Both the position numbers and the translations under genes were made by a program. Shown one piece after another: positions 53,279-60,864 of a DNA stretch of 64,000 nt (its first letter is position 1; every line of letters starts with the position of its first letter). The DNA is from Bacteroidota bacterium (GTDB lineage: Bacteria > Bacteroidota > Bacteroidia > 2-12-FULL-35-15): the NCBI GenBank assembly GCA_017303895.1, contig JAFLBF010000003.1, forward strand, positions 1-64,000, written 5' to 3'. Under the pieces are notes generated by a model, which did no database searches, was not told where the DNA came from, and saw only the letters and a list, made by a program, of their open reading frames with translations.

Positions 53279-53863
53279 ATGAATTTTTTATCACACCTTT
53301 ATCTTTCCGGTGATTCGGAAGGTTTGCTGATCGGTAATTTTATTGCCGATTCAGTAAAAGGGAGTGATCTGTTGAAATATCCTCAAGAGGTTCAAAAAGG
53401 AATTATCCTGCATCGTAAAATTGATACCTATACCGATGCACATCCAATTGTAGAAGAGAGTAAAAAACGTTTGCGCGAGCGCTATAAAAAATATGCAAGT
53501 GTGATCGTGGATGTGTATTACGATCATTATTTAGCTGCTAACTGGAACAATTATTCTTCACTGGGTTTGGATGAATATGCACAGCAAGTGTATCAGCTCA
53601 TTCATGTGAACAAGGAACATTTACCATTAAAATCAGCCATGTTCAATCAGTATATGGTGGAGTATAACATTCTGGTAGCTTACGCCCGTTTGGAGGGAAT
53701 TGAACAGGTGTTGCAGGGCATGTCGCGCAGAGCCTCTTTCGAATCGAATATGCAACATGCCATTCACGATCTGAAAGAACATTACGAATTGTTTGGAAAG
53801 GAATTTGAACAGTTTTTTCCGGAGCTGCAACAATTTGTTAATACACAGATCGAGATCTCTTAA
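53279..53863 (+). CDS. acpH: ACP phosphodiesterase family protein (DUF479)
   Basis: 194 residues, the family's usual length. It begins 'MNFLSHLYLSGDSEGLLIGNFIAD', the DUF479/AcpH hallmark, with 'ILHRKIDTYTDAHPIV' and 'DVYYDHYLAANW' carrying the conserved His and Asp residues. E. coli AcpH removes 4'-phosphopantetheine from acyl carrier protein. It lies directly after mazG with no gap, so they are probably cotranscribed. coaD, for coenzyme A synthesis, lies about 3 kb downstream. Confidence 0.88.
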   Translation: MNFLSHLYLSGDSEGLLIGNFIADSVKGSDLLKYPQEVQKGIILHRKIDTYTDAHPIVEESKKRLRERYKKYASVIVDVYYDHYLAANWNNYSSLGLDEYAQQVYQLIHVNKEHLPLKSAMFNQYMVEYNILVAYARLEGIEQVLQGMSRRASFESNMQHAIHDLKEHYELFGKEFEQFFPELQQFVNTQIEIS

Positions 53864-53908
53864 TTTTCTTTTAATTCTATCATCATGTTGCTGTTGCACT
53901 TTTGCAAC

Positions 53909-54025
53909 ATGAACGAACTATTGATCACTATTCTTTTATTGGCTGCTATTGTTTTGGTAGCATTTGCTGCGATCTATTCTCCTTTCGACATCCGTTTTGA
54001 GGATGGGGATGATATTGAGTGGTAA
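53909..54025 (+). CDS. Small single-span membrane protein (38 residues)
   Basis: An ATG at 53909 opens 38 codons: MNELLITILLLAAIVLVAFA, then a tail SPFDIRFEDGDDIEW, stop at 54023-54025. One strongly hydrophobic segment is followed by an acidic cytoplasmic-type tail. An in-frame ATG at 53885 would add 8 residues. Sequence 53885-53910 forms a hairpin (TGTTGC/GCAACA). The frame exactly fills the gap between acpH and the converging PAP2 gene. It is not any small subunit I recognise; it lacks the CcoS pattern. Expression is unproven. Confidence 0.5.
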   Translation: MNELLITILLLAAIVLVAFAAIYSPFDIRFEDGDDIEW

Positions 54026-54026
54026 A

Positions 54027-54641
54027 TTATAGCAGATTGAATTTCTGCTGAAGTTTTACTGCGATAAAACTTACAACCGGTGCAGCGATCACATCAATGC
54101 TGTAATGCACATGCTGTAATAGGATCAGCGCTGCAACCAGCACTGTTCCTGCTGTAAAGATCAGGCGCTGTTTTTTTTTCTCTAATCCGAAAGCAAACAA
54201 ACAAACGGTAGCTGTATGTCCGGAGAAGAACAGGTCTTTTAAATTTTCTCTACCCGAATAGAAGGATGATCTTAAAAAAGGATCGTCCAAAGGAATAATG
54301 TTCACAGGTGGTTCGAGCGGCACCAGGTACAAACAAATGATACGGATAATGGTCATGATCGTATAGGCCTGTATCATTTTAATGAATAATTCCGGCTTTC
54401 TCAATGCGATGGCTAATCCCGATAAACCAAAGGCATAGGTGCTGATGAATGTAAGTAACGAAACATCAATTGGCTGAAAGCGACTCAATACAGGGTCGTT
54501 GAAGGTAAAACCCGTACGCGTTTCATTAAAAGTAAGGAAATGCAAAAAGAAAAAAAGGACAGAAGCCAGGAGAAGTAAGGAAGAGCTGAAAACGATTATT
54601 TTTCGTTGTTGTGAAAAATAGTCTTTCCAGCCAATGTCCAT
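54027..54641 (-). CDS. PAP2-like (sphingomyelin-synthase-type) membrane phosphatase/transferase
   Basis: 204 residues with about six membrane segments. The active-site elements are 'DLFFSGHTATVCLFAF' (His) and 'LLLQHVHYSIDVIAAP' (His and Asp). These match PAP2_C, the branch that includes sphingomyelin synthases, and which lacks the first KxxxxxxRP motif of classical PAP2. It may move a phospho head group between lipids. Bacteroidota make sphingolipids, so a head-group role is possible but unproven. Its start overlaps the stop of the SPOR gene by one base. Confidence 0.75.
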   Translation of the reverse strand: MDIGWKDYFSQQRKIIVFSSSLLLLASVLFFFLHFLTFNETRTGFTFNDPVLSRFQPIDVSLLTFISTYAFGLSGLAIALRKPELFIKMIQAYTIMTIIRIICLYLVPLEPPVNIIPLDDPFLRSSFYSGRENLKDLFFSGHTATVCLFAFGLEKKKQRLIFTAGTVLVAALILLQHVHYSIDVIAAPVVSFIAVKLQQKFNLL

Positions 54642-55480
54642 TATTTCACAATTTTTCCGTTTTCGAAGGCCACGATAAATGCTCCGGCAAAACCTTTTTC
54701 AAGCATCAATTTTTTGTGTTGTACCGCTTCATCATAATTGCTGAAGCTGCCACTGAAATATTTGGTAATGCCATTGTCAAGTACAAATGTGGAGATGTTC
54801 GAAACCCCTTCTAATTTTGGTTTTTGACTGTAGGCACCAATTTGTACTTTATATACTTTTCCTGTGCTGGTTGCTACTGCTGTAGCAGGAGCCTTTGCCG
54901 TTGTGGTGGTCGTTTGTGGAACAACTACCGGTGTGCTTTCTTTTTTTACTTCTACAGGTGCTTTTTCAACAGGCACCGGTGCTTTTTCCTCTGTTTTAGC
55001 AGGAGTAACCGCTACCGGAGTTCCACCCGGTTTCGATTCCGTTACAGGCACAGCTACACCATTATTGCCTACTACAAAATATTTTTTCTCCAGATCGAAT
55101 ACTTTACGTTCGTTGTTTTGAATGTAGGATACTTTTCCTGTTAAGTTTACAGATCCGGTAGCATTAGCAGGAACACTTACTTTATAGCTGATCGTAAAGC
55201 TTGCATCAGAAGGAGGGTTGATCCACACTACTTTTGCAGCATTATCTGCATAGGTAAAACTTCCGCTTTTACTTTCAATAACAGTGGCGGTGTATCCTTC
55301 TGGTAATTCCTGAGCAAATTTCATAAAGCCCGTTAAGCTACCTTTGTTGATCGTGATCTCTACTGTAAAATCTTTTCCCGGATATACGTTAGAAGGAAAG
55401 TTTTGTGTAGCAGTAAGTTCTTGTGCTTGTAATCCGTTACAAAACAATACAAACAGACAGAATGCGTAAAGTTGTTTCAT
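54641..55480 (-). CDS. SPOR-domain envelope protein
   Basis: 279 residues. It has a signal peptide (1-19, ending LQAQ), then a beta-sandwich-like domain (about 20-130) I cannot name. A Pro/Thr/Lys-rich linker (135-205) of low complexity follows, and then a C-terminal SPOR domain (about 207-279, 'VYKVQIGAYSQKP' ... 'NYDEAVQHKKLMLEKGFAGAFIVAFENG'). SPOR domains bind denuded glycan strands of septal peptidoglycan. It is the middle gene of the coaD - TlpA-like - SPOR - PAP2 operon. A cell-division or wall role is inferred. Confidence 0.85.
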   Translation of the reverse strand: MKQLYAFCLFVLFCNGLQAQELTATQNFPSNVYPGKDFTVEITINKGSLTGFMKFAQELPEGYTATVIESKSGSFTYADNAAKVVWINPPSDASFTISYKVSVPANATGSVNLTGKVSYIQNNERKVFDLEKKYFVVGNNGVAVPVTESKPGGTPVAVTPAKTEEKAPVPVEKAPVEVKKESTPVVVPQTTTTTAKAPATAVATSTGKVYKVQIGAYSQKPKLEGVSNISTFVLDNGITKYFSGSFSNYDEAVQHKKLMLEKGFAGAFIVAFENGKIVK

Positions 55481-55481
55481 T

Positions 55482-56906
55482 TTAGTTATTTTGTTTATTG
55501 CCTATACCATGCTTCTTTTCCTTGGGCTTGGTAAGTTCAAAAAATAAGCGTTCAATATTACTTTCCGGACTATCTGCCGGTACCTGAATGAACTTTCCAT
55601 CAGGCCCTATTAAAAAATAGGTTGGCAAAGATATAATTTCATAGCTCTTTTTCAAATTTCCGTTCGAATTGTCATATAAGAAGGTCCAATCGTATTTCGG
55701 ATATTTGGCTGTAAAGTTCTTCAGATCAGCATTGCTCTTGTCGGAGGAGATCGATACAAAATGGATCCGTTCCCCATATTCTTTTTTAAGAGAAGGGATC
55801 ACTTTCAGCTGCTGAAGGGATTGTTCCGACTTCGGATCAAAGAACATGATGTAAACATATTTTTTGTTGCGGAGTTCGTCCAAGCTATGGGTAAGTCCGT
55901 TCTTATCCGGAAGTTCAAAAAAAGGAGCCATGGTTCCTCTTTGTAATTTGGAGAAAGAACTCAGACAGTTTTTGGCGATCTGACGGTGTTCTTCGATCTT
56001 ACTCTGTTCTACTATTTGAGTCAGGATGGCTTTTATCCCGTTTCTATCGAAGCTGCCATCGTAATAACATTCATACAATCCTTTGATGAGTACGAGTTCG
56101 CGGATCGTATCGTTTTGAAGGTATTTATCCCTTTTGAGTACGTCCATTGTGCCGCTATAACTTCCTTTGTTGTTGATGTTGAAGGCCAAGGGAGCCCCTT
56201 CTTTTTCTTTGGAGAAAGTTTGCAGTTTTTGTTTGTAAAAGGTATTGAAGAACTGCATGTACTCCATGTGATGATAGAGCAACGGCTTGTTTTGAATGTA
56301 TTCAGCAAATAATTTTTTCTCACTCTTTTTGGTCTTCTCTTCCATAGCTGCAATGGAATAGGTGATATAGTTTTTGAAGTAGGGCTTATCTACCGTAGAG
56401 TAAAAATTGTTGATCACCACTTTAAAGGAATCCAGTTTGGCTTGCGGTGTTCTTTTTACAAAGTCGGGATAGTCCATTGAGATGAAATAATCAAATCGTT
56501 TTTCATAATCCATGGTCAGTGCATTGATCTCCGTTTTGCTGTTGAGTTTTATTTGAATGGCAATATCGTGTTCAATGTTCGGGTTTTGATAGTTTACCGA
56601 GTCGGGCGGCATCACTATGATATCATAATTGTAGCCGGGTTCCACATACATGTTGCTCACATAGTTTCCAGTCTTAATGAGCAGATAATTGATCTCTTTA
56701 TTGATAAATTCCAGAGAAAAATTTCCGGCTGAGTCTATCGGAGAGGAAGTGATCTCGGTTTGAACATTGGAGATAAGATCATTGTACATCCACACACTGA
56801 TATCCTTTTCTGCATAGGCTTTTGCTTGTCCGTTAATAGTCACCTTTTGCGCATAAGCATGTGCAAAAATGAAAAAGCTAATAAATAAAAGAAGGGATCT
56901 GTTCAT
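55482..56906 (-). CDS. TlpA-like thioredoxin-fold protein lacking the CXXC motif
   Basis: 474 residues from ATG 56904-56906 (MNRSLLLFISFFIFAHAYAQ signal peptide). A DUF4369-like N-terminal domain precedes a C-terminal AhpC/TlpA thioredoxin fold (about 325-474: 'GTMAPFFELPDKNG', 'YVYIMFFDPKSEQSLQQL', 'FVSISSDKSNADLKNF', 'SLPTYFLIGPDGKFI'). Where TlpA-type proteins have WCxxC, this has KSEQS (Ser360-Ser363), so it cannot do thiol-disulfide exchange. The cis-Pro loop (SLPTYF) is kept. It is probably a structural or binding protein. It lies 30 bp after coaD and 1 bp before the SPOR gene. Confidence 0.82.
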   Translation of the reverse strand: MNRSLLLFISFFIFAHAYAQKVTINGQAKAYAEKDISVWMYNDLISNVQTEITSSPIDSAGNFSLEFINKEINYLLIKTGNYVSNMYVEPGYNYDIIVMPPDSVNYQNPNIEHDIAIQIKLNSKTEINALTMDYEKRFDYFISMDYPDFVKRTPQAKLDSFKVVINNFYSTVDKPYFKNYITYSIAAMEEKTKKSEKKLFAEYIQNKPLLYHHMEYMQFFNTFYKQKLQTFSKEKEGAPLAFNINNKGSYSGTMDVLKRDKYLQNDTIRELVLIKGLYECYYDGSFDRNGIKAILTQIVEQSKIEEHRQIAKNCLSSFSKLQRGTMAPFFELPDKNGLTHSLDELRNKKYVYIMFFDPKSEQSLQQLKVIPSLKKEYGERIHFVSISSDKSNADLKNFTAKYPKYDWTFLYDNSNGNLKKSYEIISLPTYFLIGPDGKFIQVPADSPESNIERLFFELTKPKEKKHGIGNKQNN

Positions 56907-56936
56907 GGATCGTATCAAAACAATTGTTGTGCCTTT

Positions 56937-57404
56937 TTATGCTTTCAGGTCAATGCCTTCCGGAACAAACTGGGAAGCATCGCCATTGTTACGGATAATA
57001 TCACGTACAATTGTTGAATTTATTGCAGATAATTCAGGGACAGGTAAAATAAAGATGGTTTCTATTCCCGGTGCCATTACTTTGTTGTTTTGTGCAATGG
57101 CTTTCTCGAATTCAAAATCGGCCGAGGTGCGTAATCCTCTCAAAATAAATTGAGCATTCATCTTTTTGCAAAATTCGATCGTTAAGCCGGTGTAGGTTTC
57201 CACTCTTACCTTTGGCTCTTTGGCAAACACCTGCTTGATCCAGGCTTCGCGTTGTTCTAAGCTGAAAAAATTCTGTTTGCTGCTGTTCTTTCCAATAGCC
57301 ACAACGATCTCATCAAACAATGGCAAGGCTCTGTGAAGAATATTTTCATGTCCTTTGGTGATCGGATCGAATGAACCCGGAAAAATGGCAATACGTTTCG
57401 ACAT
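56937..57404 (-). CDS. coaD: Pantetheine-phosphate adenylyltransferase
   Basis: 155 residues, full length. The nucleotidyltransferase motifs are 'FPGSFDPITKGHENILHRA' (TxGH) and 'ELSAINSTIVRDIIRNNGD' (the ISSTIVR type, here INSTIVR). 'RGLRTSADFEFEKAIAQNNK' is the pantetheine pocket. The enzyme makes dephospho-CoA from 4'-phosphopantetheine and ATP, the fourth step of coenzyme A synthesis. It is the first gene of a minus-strand operon with envelope proteins. Confidence 0.96.
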   Translation of the reverse strand: MSKRIAIFPGSFDPITKGHENILHRALPLFDEIVVAIGKNSSKQNFFSLEQREAWIKQVFAKEPKVRVETYTGLTIEFCKKMNAQFILRGLRTSADFEFEKAIAQNNKVMAPGIETIFILPVPELSAINSTIVRDIIRNNGDASQFVPEGIDLKA

Positions 57405-57425
57405 TTTGAAATGTGTTAGATCTTA

Positions 57426-57433
57426 CAAATATA
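57426..57433 (-). promoter_or_regulatory. Possible -7 box of the coaD operon
   Basis: TATATTTG on the minus strand matches TANNTTTG, 21 nt before the coaD start, but no TTTG lies 19-21 nt further upstream. It would put the start close to the ATG. Confidence 0.35.
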
Positions 57434-57454
57434 CAAAATCTGAAATGCTGGTGC

Positions 57455-57485
57455 CTTGTTGACTCATTTATCTTTTGTACCTTTG
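57455..57485 (+). promoter_or_regulatory. Promoter of the DUF3467 gene
   Basis: CTTG (57455-57458), 19 nt, then TACCTTTG (57478-57485), close to the exact consensus. The predicted start is near 57492, about 13 nt before the ATG at 57505. Confidence 0.65.
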
Positions 57486-57504
57486 AGGTCTAAATTTAAT
57501 CATC

Positions 57505-57816
57505 ATGGAAGATCAAAATAACAATCAATTAAATATTGAATTATCAGAGGAAATTGCTGAAGGGGTTTATTCTAACCTAGCCATCATCACACATTCTCAA
57601 TCGGAGTTTGTGGTAGATTTTATTAAAATGATGCCGGGAGTTCCAAAAGCAAAAGTAAAATCACGGATCGTGCTTACGCCACAACACGCAAAACGTTTGA
57701 TGAAAGCCTTGAAAGATAATATCTCCAAGTTTGAACAAACGCATGGTGCTATCAAAGATACCGATATGCCGAATGCATTACCATTGAATTTTGGTGGTCC
57801 AACCGCACAGGCATAA
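57505..57816 (+). CDS. DUF3467 protein
   Basis: 103 residues, the usual length. The domain starts with 'NNNQLNIELSEEIAEGVYSNLAIITHSQSEFVVDFI' in outline and has 'PKAKVKSRIVLTPQHAKRLMKAL'. DUF3467 proteins are conserved in Bacteroidota, often next to rpoC or other core genes; the function is unknown. Here it is far from rpoC and is paired with a conserved hypothetical gene 2 bp downstream. It is probably cytoplasmic. Confidence 0.88.
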   Translation: MEDQNNNQLNIELSEEIAEGVYSNLAIITHSQSEFVVDFIKMMPGVPKAKVKSRIVLTPQHAKRLMKALKDNISKFEQTHGAIKDTDMPNALPLNFGGPTAQA

Positions 57817-57818
57817 TC

Positions 57819-58163
57819 ATGGTAAATTCTTCAGAGATCACATTTGAGCAGGTGCTCGATAAATTAGCTGTGCAGTTCGGTGGCGACATCGACTTGCAAG
57901 CTGTTTTATTTCTTATTGGTATTCAGGAATTGGGTAAAGGGAAGATCAAGCTGAATAAAAATGAAAAGCTGGATGTGATGCACATTGCTATTTGTACCTT
58001 GTTAGAGCCTTTCGGTTATTATAAGTTTGAAGGATTGGATGAAGAAGGCTGGCCGCATTGGTCGGTCAATGAAAAATTACCTCCGCTTAAACCCGCGCAA
58101 CAGCAACAGCTTGTAAAACAAGCCATCGTTGATTATTTTAAAGAAAATAAATTAGTGGATTAA
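57819..58163 (+). CDS. Conserved hypothetical protein (operon partner of DUF3467)
   Basis: 114 residues without signal or membrane segments: 'FEQVLDKLAVQFGGDIDLQAVLFLIGIQELG' in outline, then 'KNEKLDVMHIAICTLLEPFGYYKFEGLDEEGWPHW'. I recognise no family; the sequence is helical and looks globular and conserved. It begins 2 bp after the DUF3467 stop, so they are cotranscribed and possibly act together. Its stop shares TTAA (58160-58163) with the converging lipoprotein gene. Confidence 0.8.
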   Translation: MVNSSEITFEQVLDKLAVQFGGDIDLQAVLFLIGIQELGKGKIKLNKNEKLDVMHIAICTLLEPFGYYKFEGLDEEGWPHWSVNEKLPPLKPAQQQQLVKQAIVDYFKENKLVD

Positions 58164-58519
58164 CGGATAACAACTGTTACTTCCGCTTCTTTGCCCGGTT
58201 CATCTAAACGAAGAACACCGTTGCCTTCCATTCCCGGATAGGTAGCTTTTGTAGCAGTAACGTCAAAAATTGCGGGTAGTTTCACCTCAAAGTTAGCAGC
58301 GCCTGCGCCATCTGTATAGGCATCATAAATTACATCACCGTTTACCGCATTGGCATCCAATTTTACTTTGGCATTGCCAACAGCTACTCCTGCAGTATCA
58401 ACAACATAAACCTTACCACGGCAAGTTTTGTCTTTTTTGCATGATGGAGTTGACATTGCTGTAAGAAGCAATACGATCATTCCGGCAACCGAAGCATATT
58501 TAAAGAAAAACGTTTTCAT
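58160..58519 (-). CDS. Small lipoprotein with carboxypeptidase-regulatory-like beta domain
   Basis: 119 residues. The lipobox is TPSC (Cys27), followed by KKDKTCRG. Residues about 35-119 read like a single transthyretin-like/CarboxypepD_reg beta-sandwich: 'KVYVVDTAGVAVGNAKVKLD', 'AYTDGAGAANFEVKLP' and 'FDVTATKATYPGMEGNG'. It probably sits on the inner or outer membrane facing the periplasm. The ligand is unknown. It has a consensus promoter (58564-58594) that lies inside and before the divergent cyclophilin gene. Confidence 0.75.
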   Translation of the reverse strand: MKTFFFKYASVAGMIVLLLTAMSTPSCKKDKTCRGKVYVVDTAGVAVGNAKVKLDANAVNGDVIYDAYTDGAGAANFEVKLPAIFDVTATKATYPGMEGNGVLRLDEPGKEAEVTVVIR

Positions 58520-58563
58520 GGTTTTATGTGTATGTAATTATTAAATTTTACCTTTACGATTAA

Positions 58564-58594
58564 CAAATTTAAACATAAATTCATGAAATACAAA
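58564..58594 (-). promoter_or_regulatory. Promoter of the small lipoprotein gene
   Basis: On the minus strand TTTG (58594-58591), 19 nt, TAAATTTG (58571-58564), an exact match. Its -33 box lies in the first codons of the divergent cyclophilin gene. The predicted start is near 58557. Confidence 0.6.
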
Positions 58595-59419
58595 AAAGTT
58601 TCGGGCTCTTTTTCATTCTTGACACTGCTGTTTTTATCCTTTTTGACCTTACAACAGGCTTCGGGACAAATAAAAGTCCTTATGGAAACCAATATGGGGA
58701 ACATAAAATTGCTTTTGTATGACAAAACACCGCAGCACCGCGACAACTTTATAAAGCTCGTAAAAGCTCATTATTACGATAGTTTACTGTTTCACCGTTG
58801 TATCCAGAACTTTATGATCCAGGGTGGTGATCCCGATTCTAAACATGCTCCTTCTGACATGATGCTTGGTGATGGCGGTCCGGATTACACCATTCCTGCC
58901 GAATTTGATCCAAGCTTATTTCACAAAAAAGGGGCTTTGGCAGCCGCACGCGAAAGTGACCTGGACAACTTAAAACAAGCGTCTTCCGGCTCGCAGTTTT
59001 ACATTGTTCAAGGTCGTGTTTTTACTGATTCGTTATTGCGCACCAATCAGGCAAAACGTATCACGAAAATGAAACTGTTCAACGAGGTGATCAACCGCCC
59101 GGAATACAAATCCTACTTAGAAAAATACAATGGTTTTGTAAAAGCCAAGAATGCGGATAGCGTTCGGGCTGTATATGAATTCTTCAATAAAAAAGTAGAG
59201 AAAGAGTTTGAAACAGCCATGCTGTACCAGTTCTCGGAAGAACAGAAAAAAGCATATACAACGGTTGGTGGTACTCCCCATCTGGATGCCAGCTATACTG
59301 TTTTTGGGGAAGTGATCGAAGGGCTGGAGATCGTTGATAAAATAGCTGAGCAAAAGACCGATGGTAATAACCGTCCAATTAATGAAGTAAGGATCATTAA
59401 AATGTCAATAATTCCTTAA
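58583..59419 (+). CDS. Secreted cyclophilin-type peptidylprolyl isomerase
   Basis: 278 residues. A signal peptide (1-29, ending QASGQ) points to the periplasm. The cyclophilin fold is present: 'VLMETNMGNIKLLLYDKTPQHRDNFIKLVK', 'LLFHRCIQNFMIQGGDPDSK' and 'LAAARESDLDNLKQASSGSQFYIVQG', then a long insert (about 155-225) before 'HLDASYTVFGEVIEGLEIVDKIA'. The catalytic Arg is in FHR and the ligand-binding Gln in SGSQFYI. The insert of about 60 residues is Lys-rich and seen in Bacteroidota versions. It helps to fold envelope proteins. It is followed by pheS 31 bp away. Confidence 0.9.
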   Translation: MKYKKVSGSFSFLTLLFLSFLTLQQASGQIKVLMETNMGNIKLLLYDKTPQHRDNFIKLVKAHYYDSLLFHRCIQNFMIQGGDPDSKHAPSDMMLGDGGPDYTIPAEFDPSLFHKKGALAAARESDLDNLKQASSGSQFYIVQGRVFTDSLLRTNQAKRITKMKLFNEVINRPEYKSYLEKYNGFVKAKNADSVRAVYEFFNKKVEKEFETAMLYQFSEEQKKAYTTVGGTPHLDASYTVFGEVIEGLEIVDKIAEQKTDGNNRPINEVRIIKMSIIP

Positions 59420-59450
59420 CTTCGCAACCACGAAAAAGAATCAAATTGAG

Positions 59451-60473
59451 ATGAAAAGTAAGATCGAAGAATTATTAAACGAGATTGAAACATTTGTTGG
59501 AGAAAGCAAAGAGCATGTAGAAGAGTTTCGTATCAAGTTGTTGAGTAAAAAAGGAAAAGTCACAGAATTGTTTGACGAGTTCAAAACCATTGCGCCTGAA
59601 ATGCGCAAGGAGGTTGGACAAGCGCTCAATCAGCTAAAAAATAAAGCACAGGATAAAGTAAACGAACTAAAAGAAAAGTTTGAAGAGCAGGGTGGTGGAA
59701 ATGATCAACAAGTGGATCTTACTTTGCCTGCCGAAGCGGTTACTGTTGGTTCACGTCATCCTTTGTCATTGGTCAGAAATCAGATCGTAGATATTTTTTC
59801 CCGCATAGGATTTACTGTTTCCGAAGGTCCGGAAATAGAAGATGACTGGCATAATTTTACTGCCTTGAACACCCCGGCCGATCATCCGGCCCGTGACATG
59901 CAGGATACTTTTTATATCAGCGAAAATCCGGATATGGTATTGCGTACCCAAACGTCTTCGGTTCAGGTGCACATCATGGAAAATTCCAAACCGCCTATCC
60001 GTACTATTTCTCCCGGTAGAGTATATCGTAATGAAGCTATTTCTGCCCGTGCACATTGCCAGTTTCATCAGGTTGAAGGTTTGTATATCGATAAGAATGT
60101 TTCCTTCGCGGATCTGAAGCAGACCTTGATGTATTTTGCCAAAGAAATGTTCGGAGAAGAAACGCAGATCCGTCTTCGTCCATCCTTTTTCCCTTTTACC
60201 GAGATCAGTGCCGAAATGGATATTTCCTGTCCTTTCTGTAAAGGAAATGGTTGCAACATCTGTAAAGGTGCCGGCTGGGTAGAGATCCTGGGTTGCGGTA
60301 TGGTCGATCCTGCCGTTTTGGATAATTGCGGTATTGATAGCAAACAGTACAGCGGATTTGCATTTGGTATGGGTGTGGAGCGTATCACCATGTTAAAATA
60401 CCAAGTGAAAGATCTTCGTTTGTTCTTCGAAAATGATGTTCGCTTTTTGAAACAATTCAAACCGGCATTGTAA
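59451..60473 (+). CDS. pheS: Phenylalanyl-tRNA synthetase alpha subunit
   Basis: 340 residues, full length. An N-terminal coiled coil (1-90) binds tRNA. Class II motifs include 'HPARDMQDTFY', 'RTISPGRVYRNEAISARAHCQFHQVEG' in outline and the C-terminal 'FAFGMGVERITMLKY'. A Cys cluster, CPFCKGNGCNICKGAGW, precedes 'EILGCGMVDPAVLDN'; such a zinc-type insert is common in this phylum's PheS. The beta subunit gene pheT is not in the window, so it lies elsewhere. Followed 7 bp later by a TPR gene. Confidence 0.96.
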   Translation: MKSKIEELLNEIETFVGESKEHVEEFRIKLLSKKGKVTELFDEFKTIAPEMRKEVGQALNQLKNKAQDKVNELKEKFEEQGGGNDQQVDLTLPAEAVTVGSRHPLSLVRNQIVDIFSRIGFTVSEGPEIEDDWHNFTALNTPADHPARDMQDTFYISENPDMVLRTQTSSVQVHIMENSKPPIRTISPGRVYRNEAISARAHCQFHQVEGLYIDKNVSFADLKQTLMYFAKEMFGEETQIRLRPSFFPFTEISAEMDISCPFCKGNGCNICKGAGWVEILGCGMVDPAVLDNCGIDSKQYSGFAFGMGVERITMLKYQVKDLRLFFENDVRFLKQFKPAL

Positions 60474-60480
60474 TTTTCGC

Positions 60481-60798
60481 TTGATCCCTCAACGACTTCA
60501 TATTCTCAAAGAATTACTTGAAAAAGAACCAACCGATTCTTTTTTGAACTATGCCTTGGCATTAGAATATGCCAAGGAGAATGATTTGCCCAAAGCGATC
60601 TCAGTCATTGAGACCATTATTGCCCGCGATCCCGCTTATTTAGCTTCTTACTATCAATTAGGAAAATTATATGAGCAACAAAATGAGGTTCAAAAAGCTT
60701 TGGAGGCTTATAATCAGGGACTTATTATTGCGAAACAGCAAAAAAATCAGAAAACACTGAACGAACTTCAGGAAGCCATTTTTTTGCTGGAAGAATAA
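60481..60798 (+). CDS. Small tetratricopeptide-repeat protein
   Basis: 105 residues from a TTG start at 60481; no ATG exists in the frame. Two or three TPR units are visible: 'PTDSFLNYALALEYAKENDLPKAISVIETII', 'AYLASYYQLGKLYEQQNEVQKALEAYNQGL'-type helices. It has no signal peptide, so it is probably a cytoplasmic adaptor. It begins 7 bp after pheS, so it is almost surely cotranscribed and may be translationally coupled. Function unknown. Confidence 0.8.
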   Translation: MIPQRLHILKELLEKEPTDSFLNYALALEYAKENDLPKAISVIETIIARDPAYLASYYQLGKLYEQQNEVQKALEAYNQGLIIAKQQKNQKTLNELQEAIFLLEE

Positions 60799-60864
60799 TA
60801 AATAGCGCTTTCTTTTGTTTCCATCATTAATTGTTCTACTTTCGAAACACTCTATTCTTATTTT

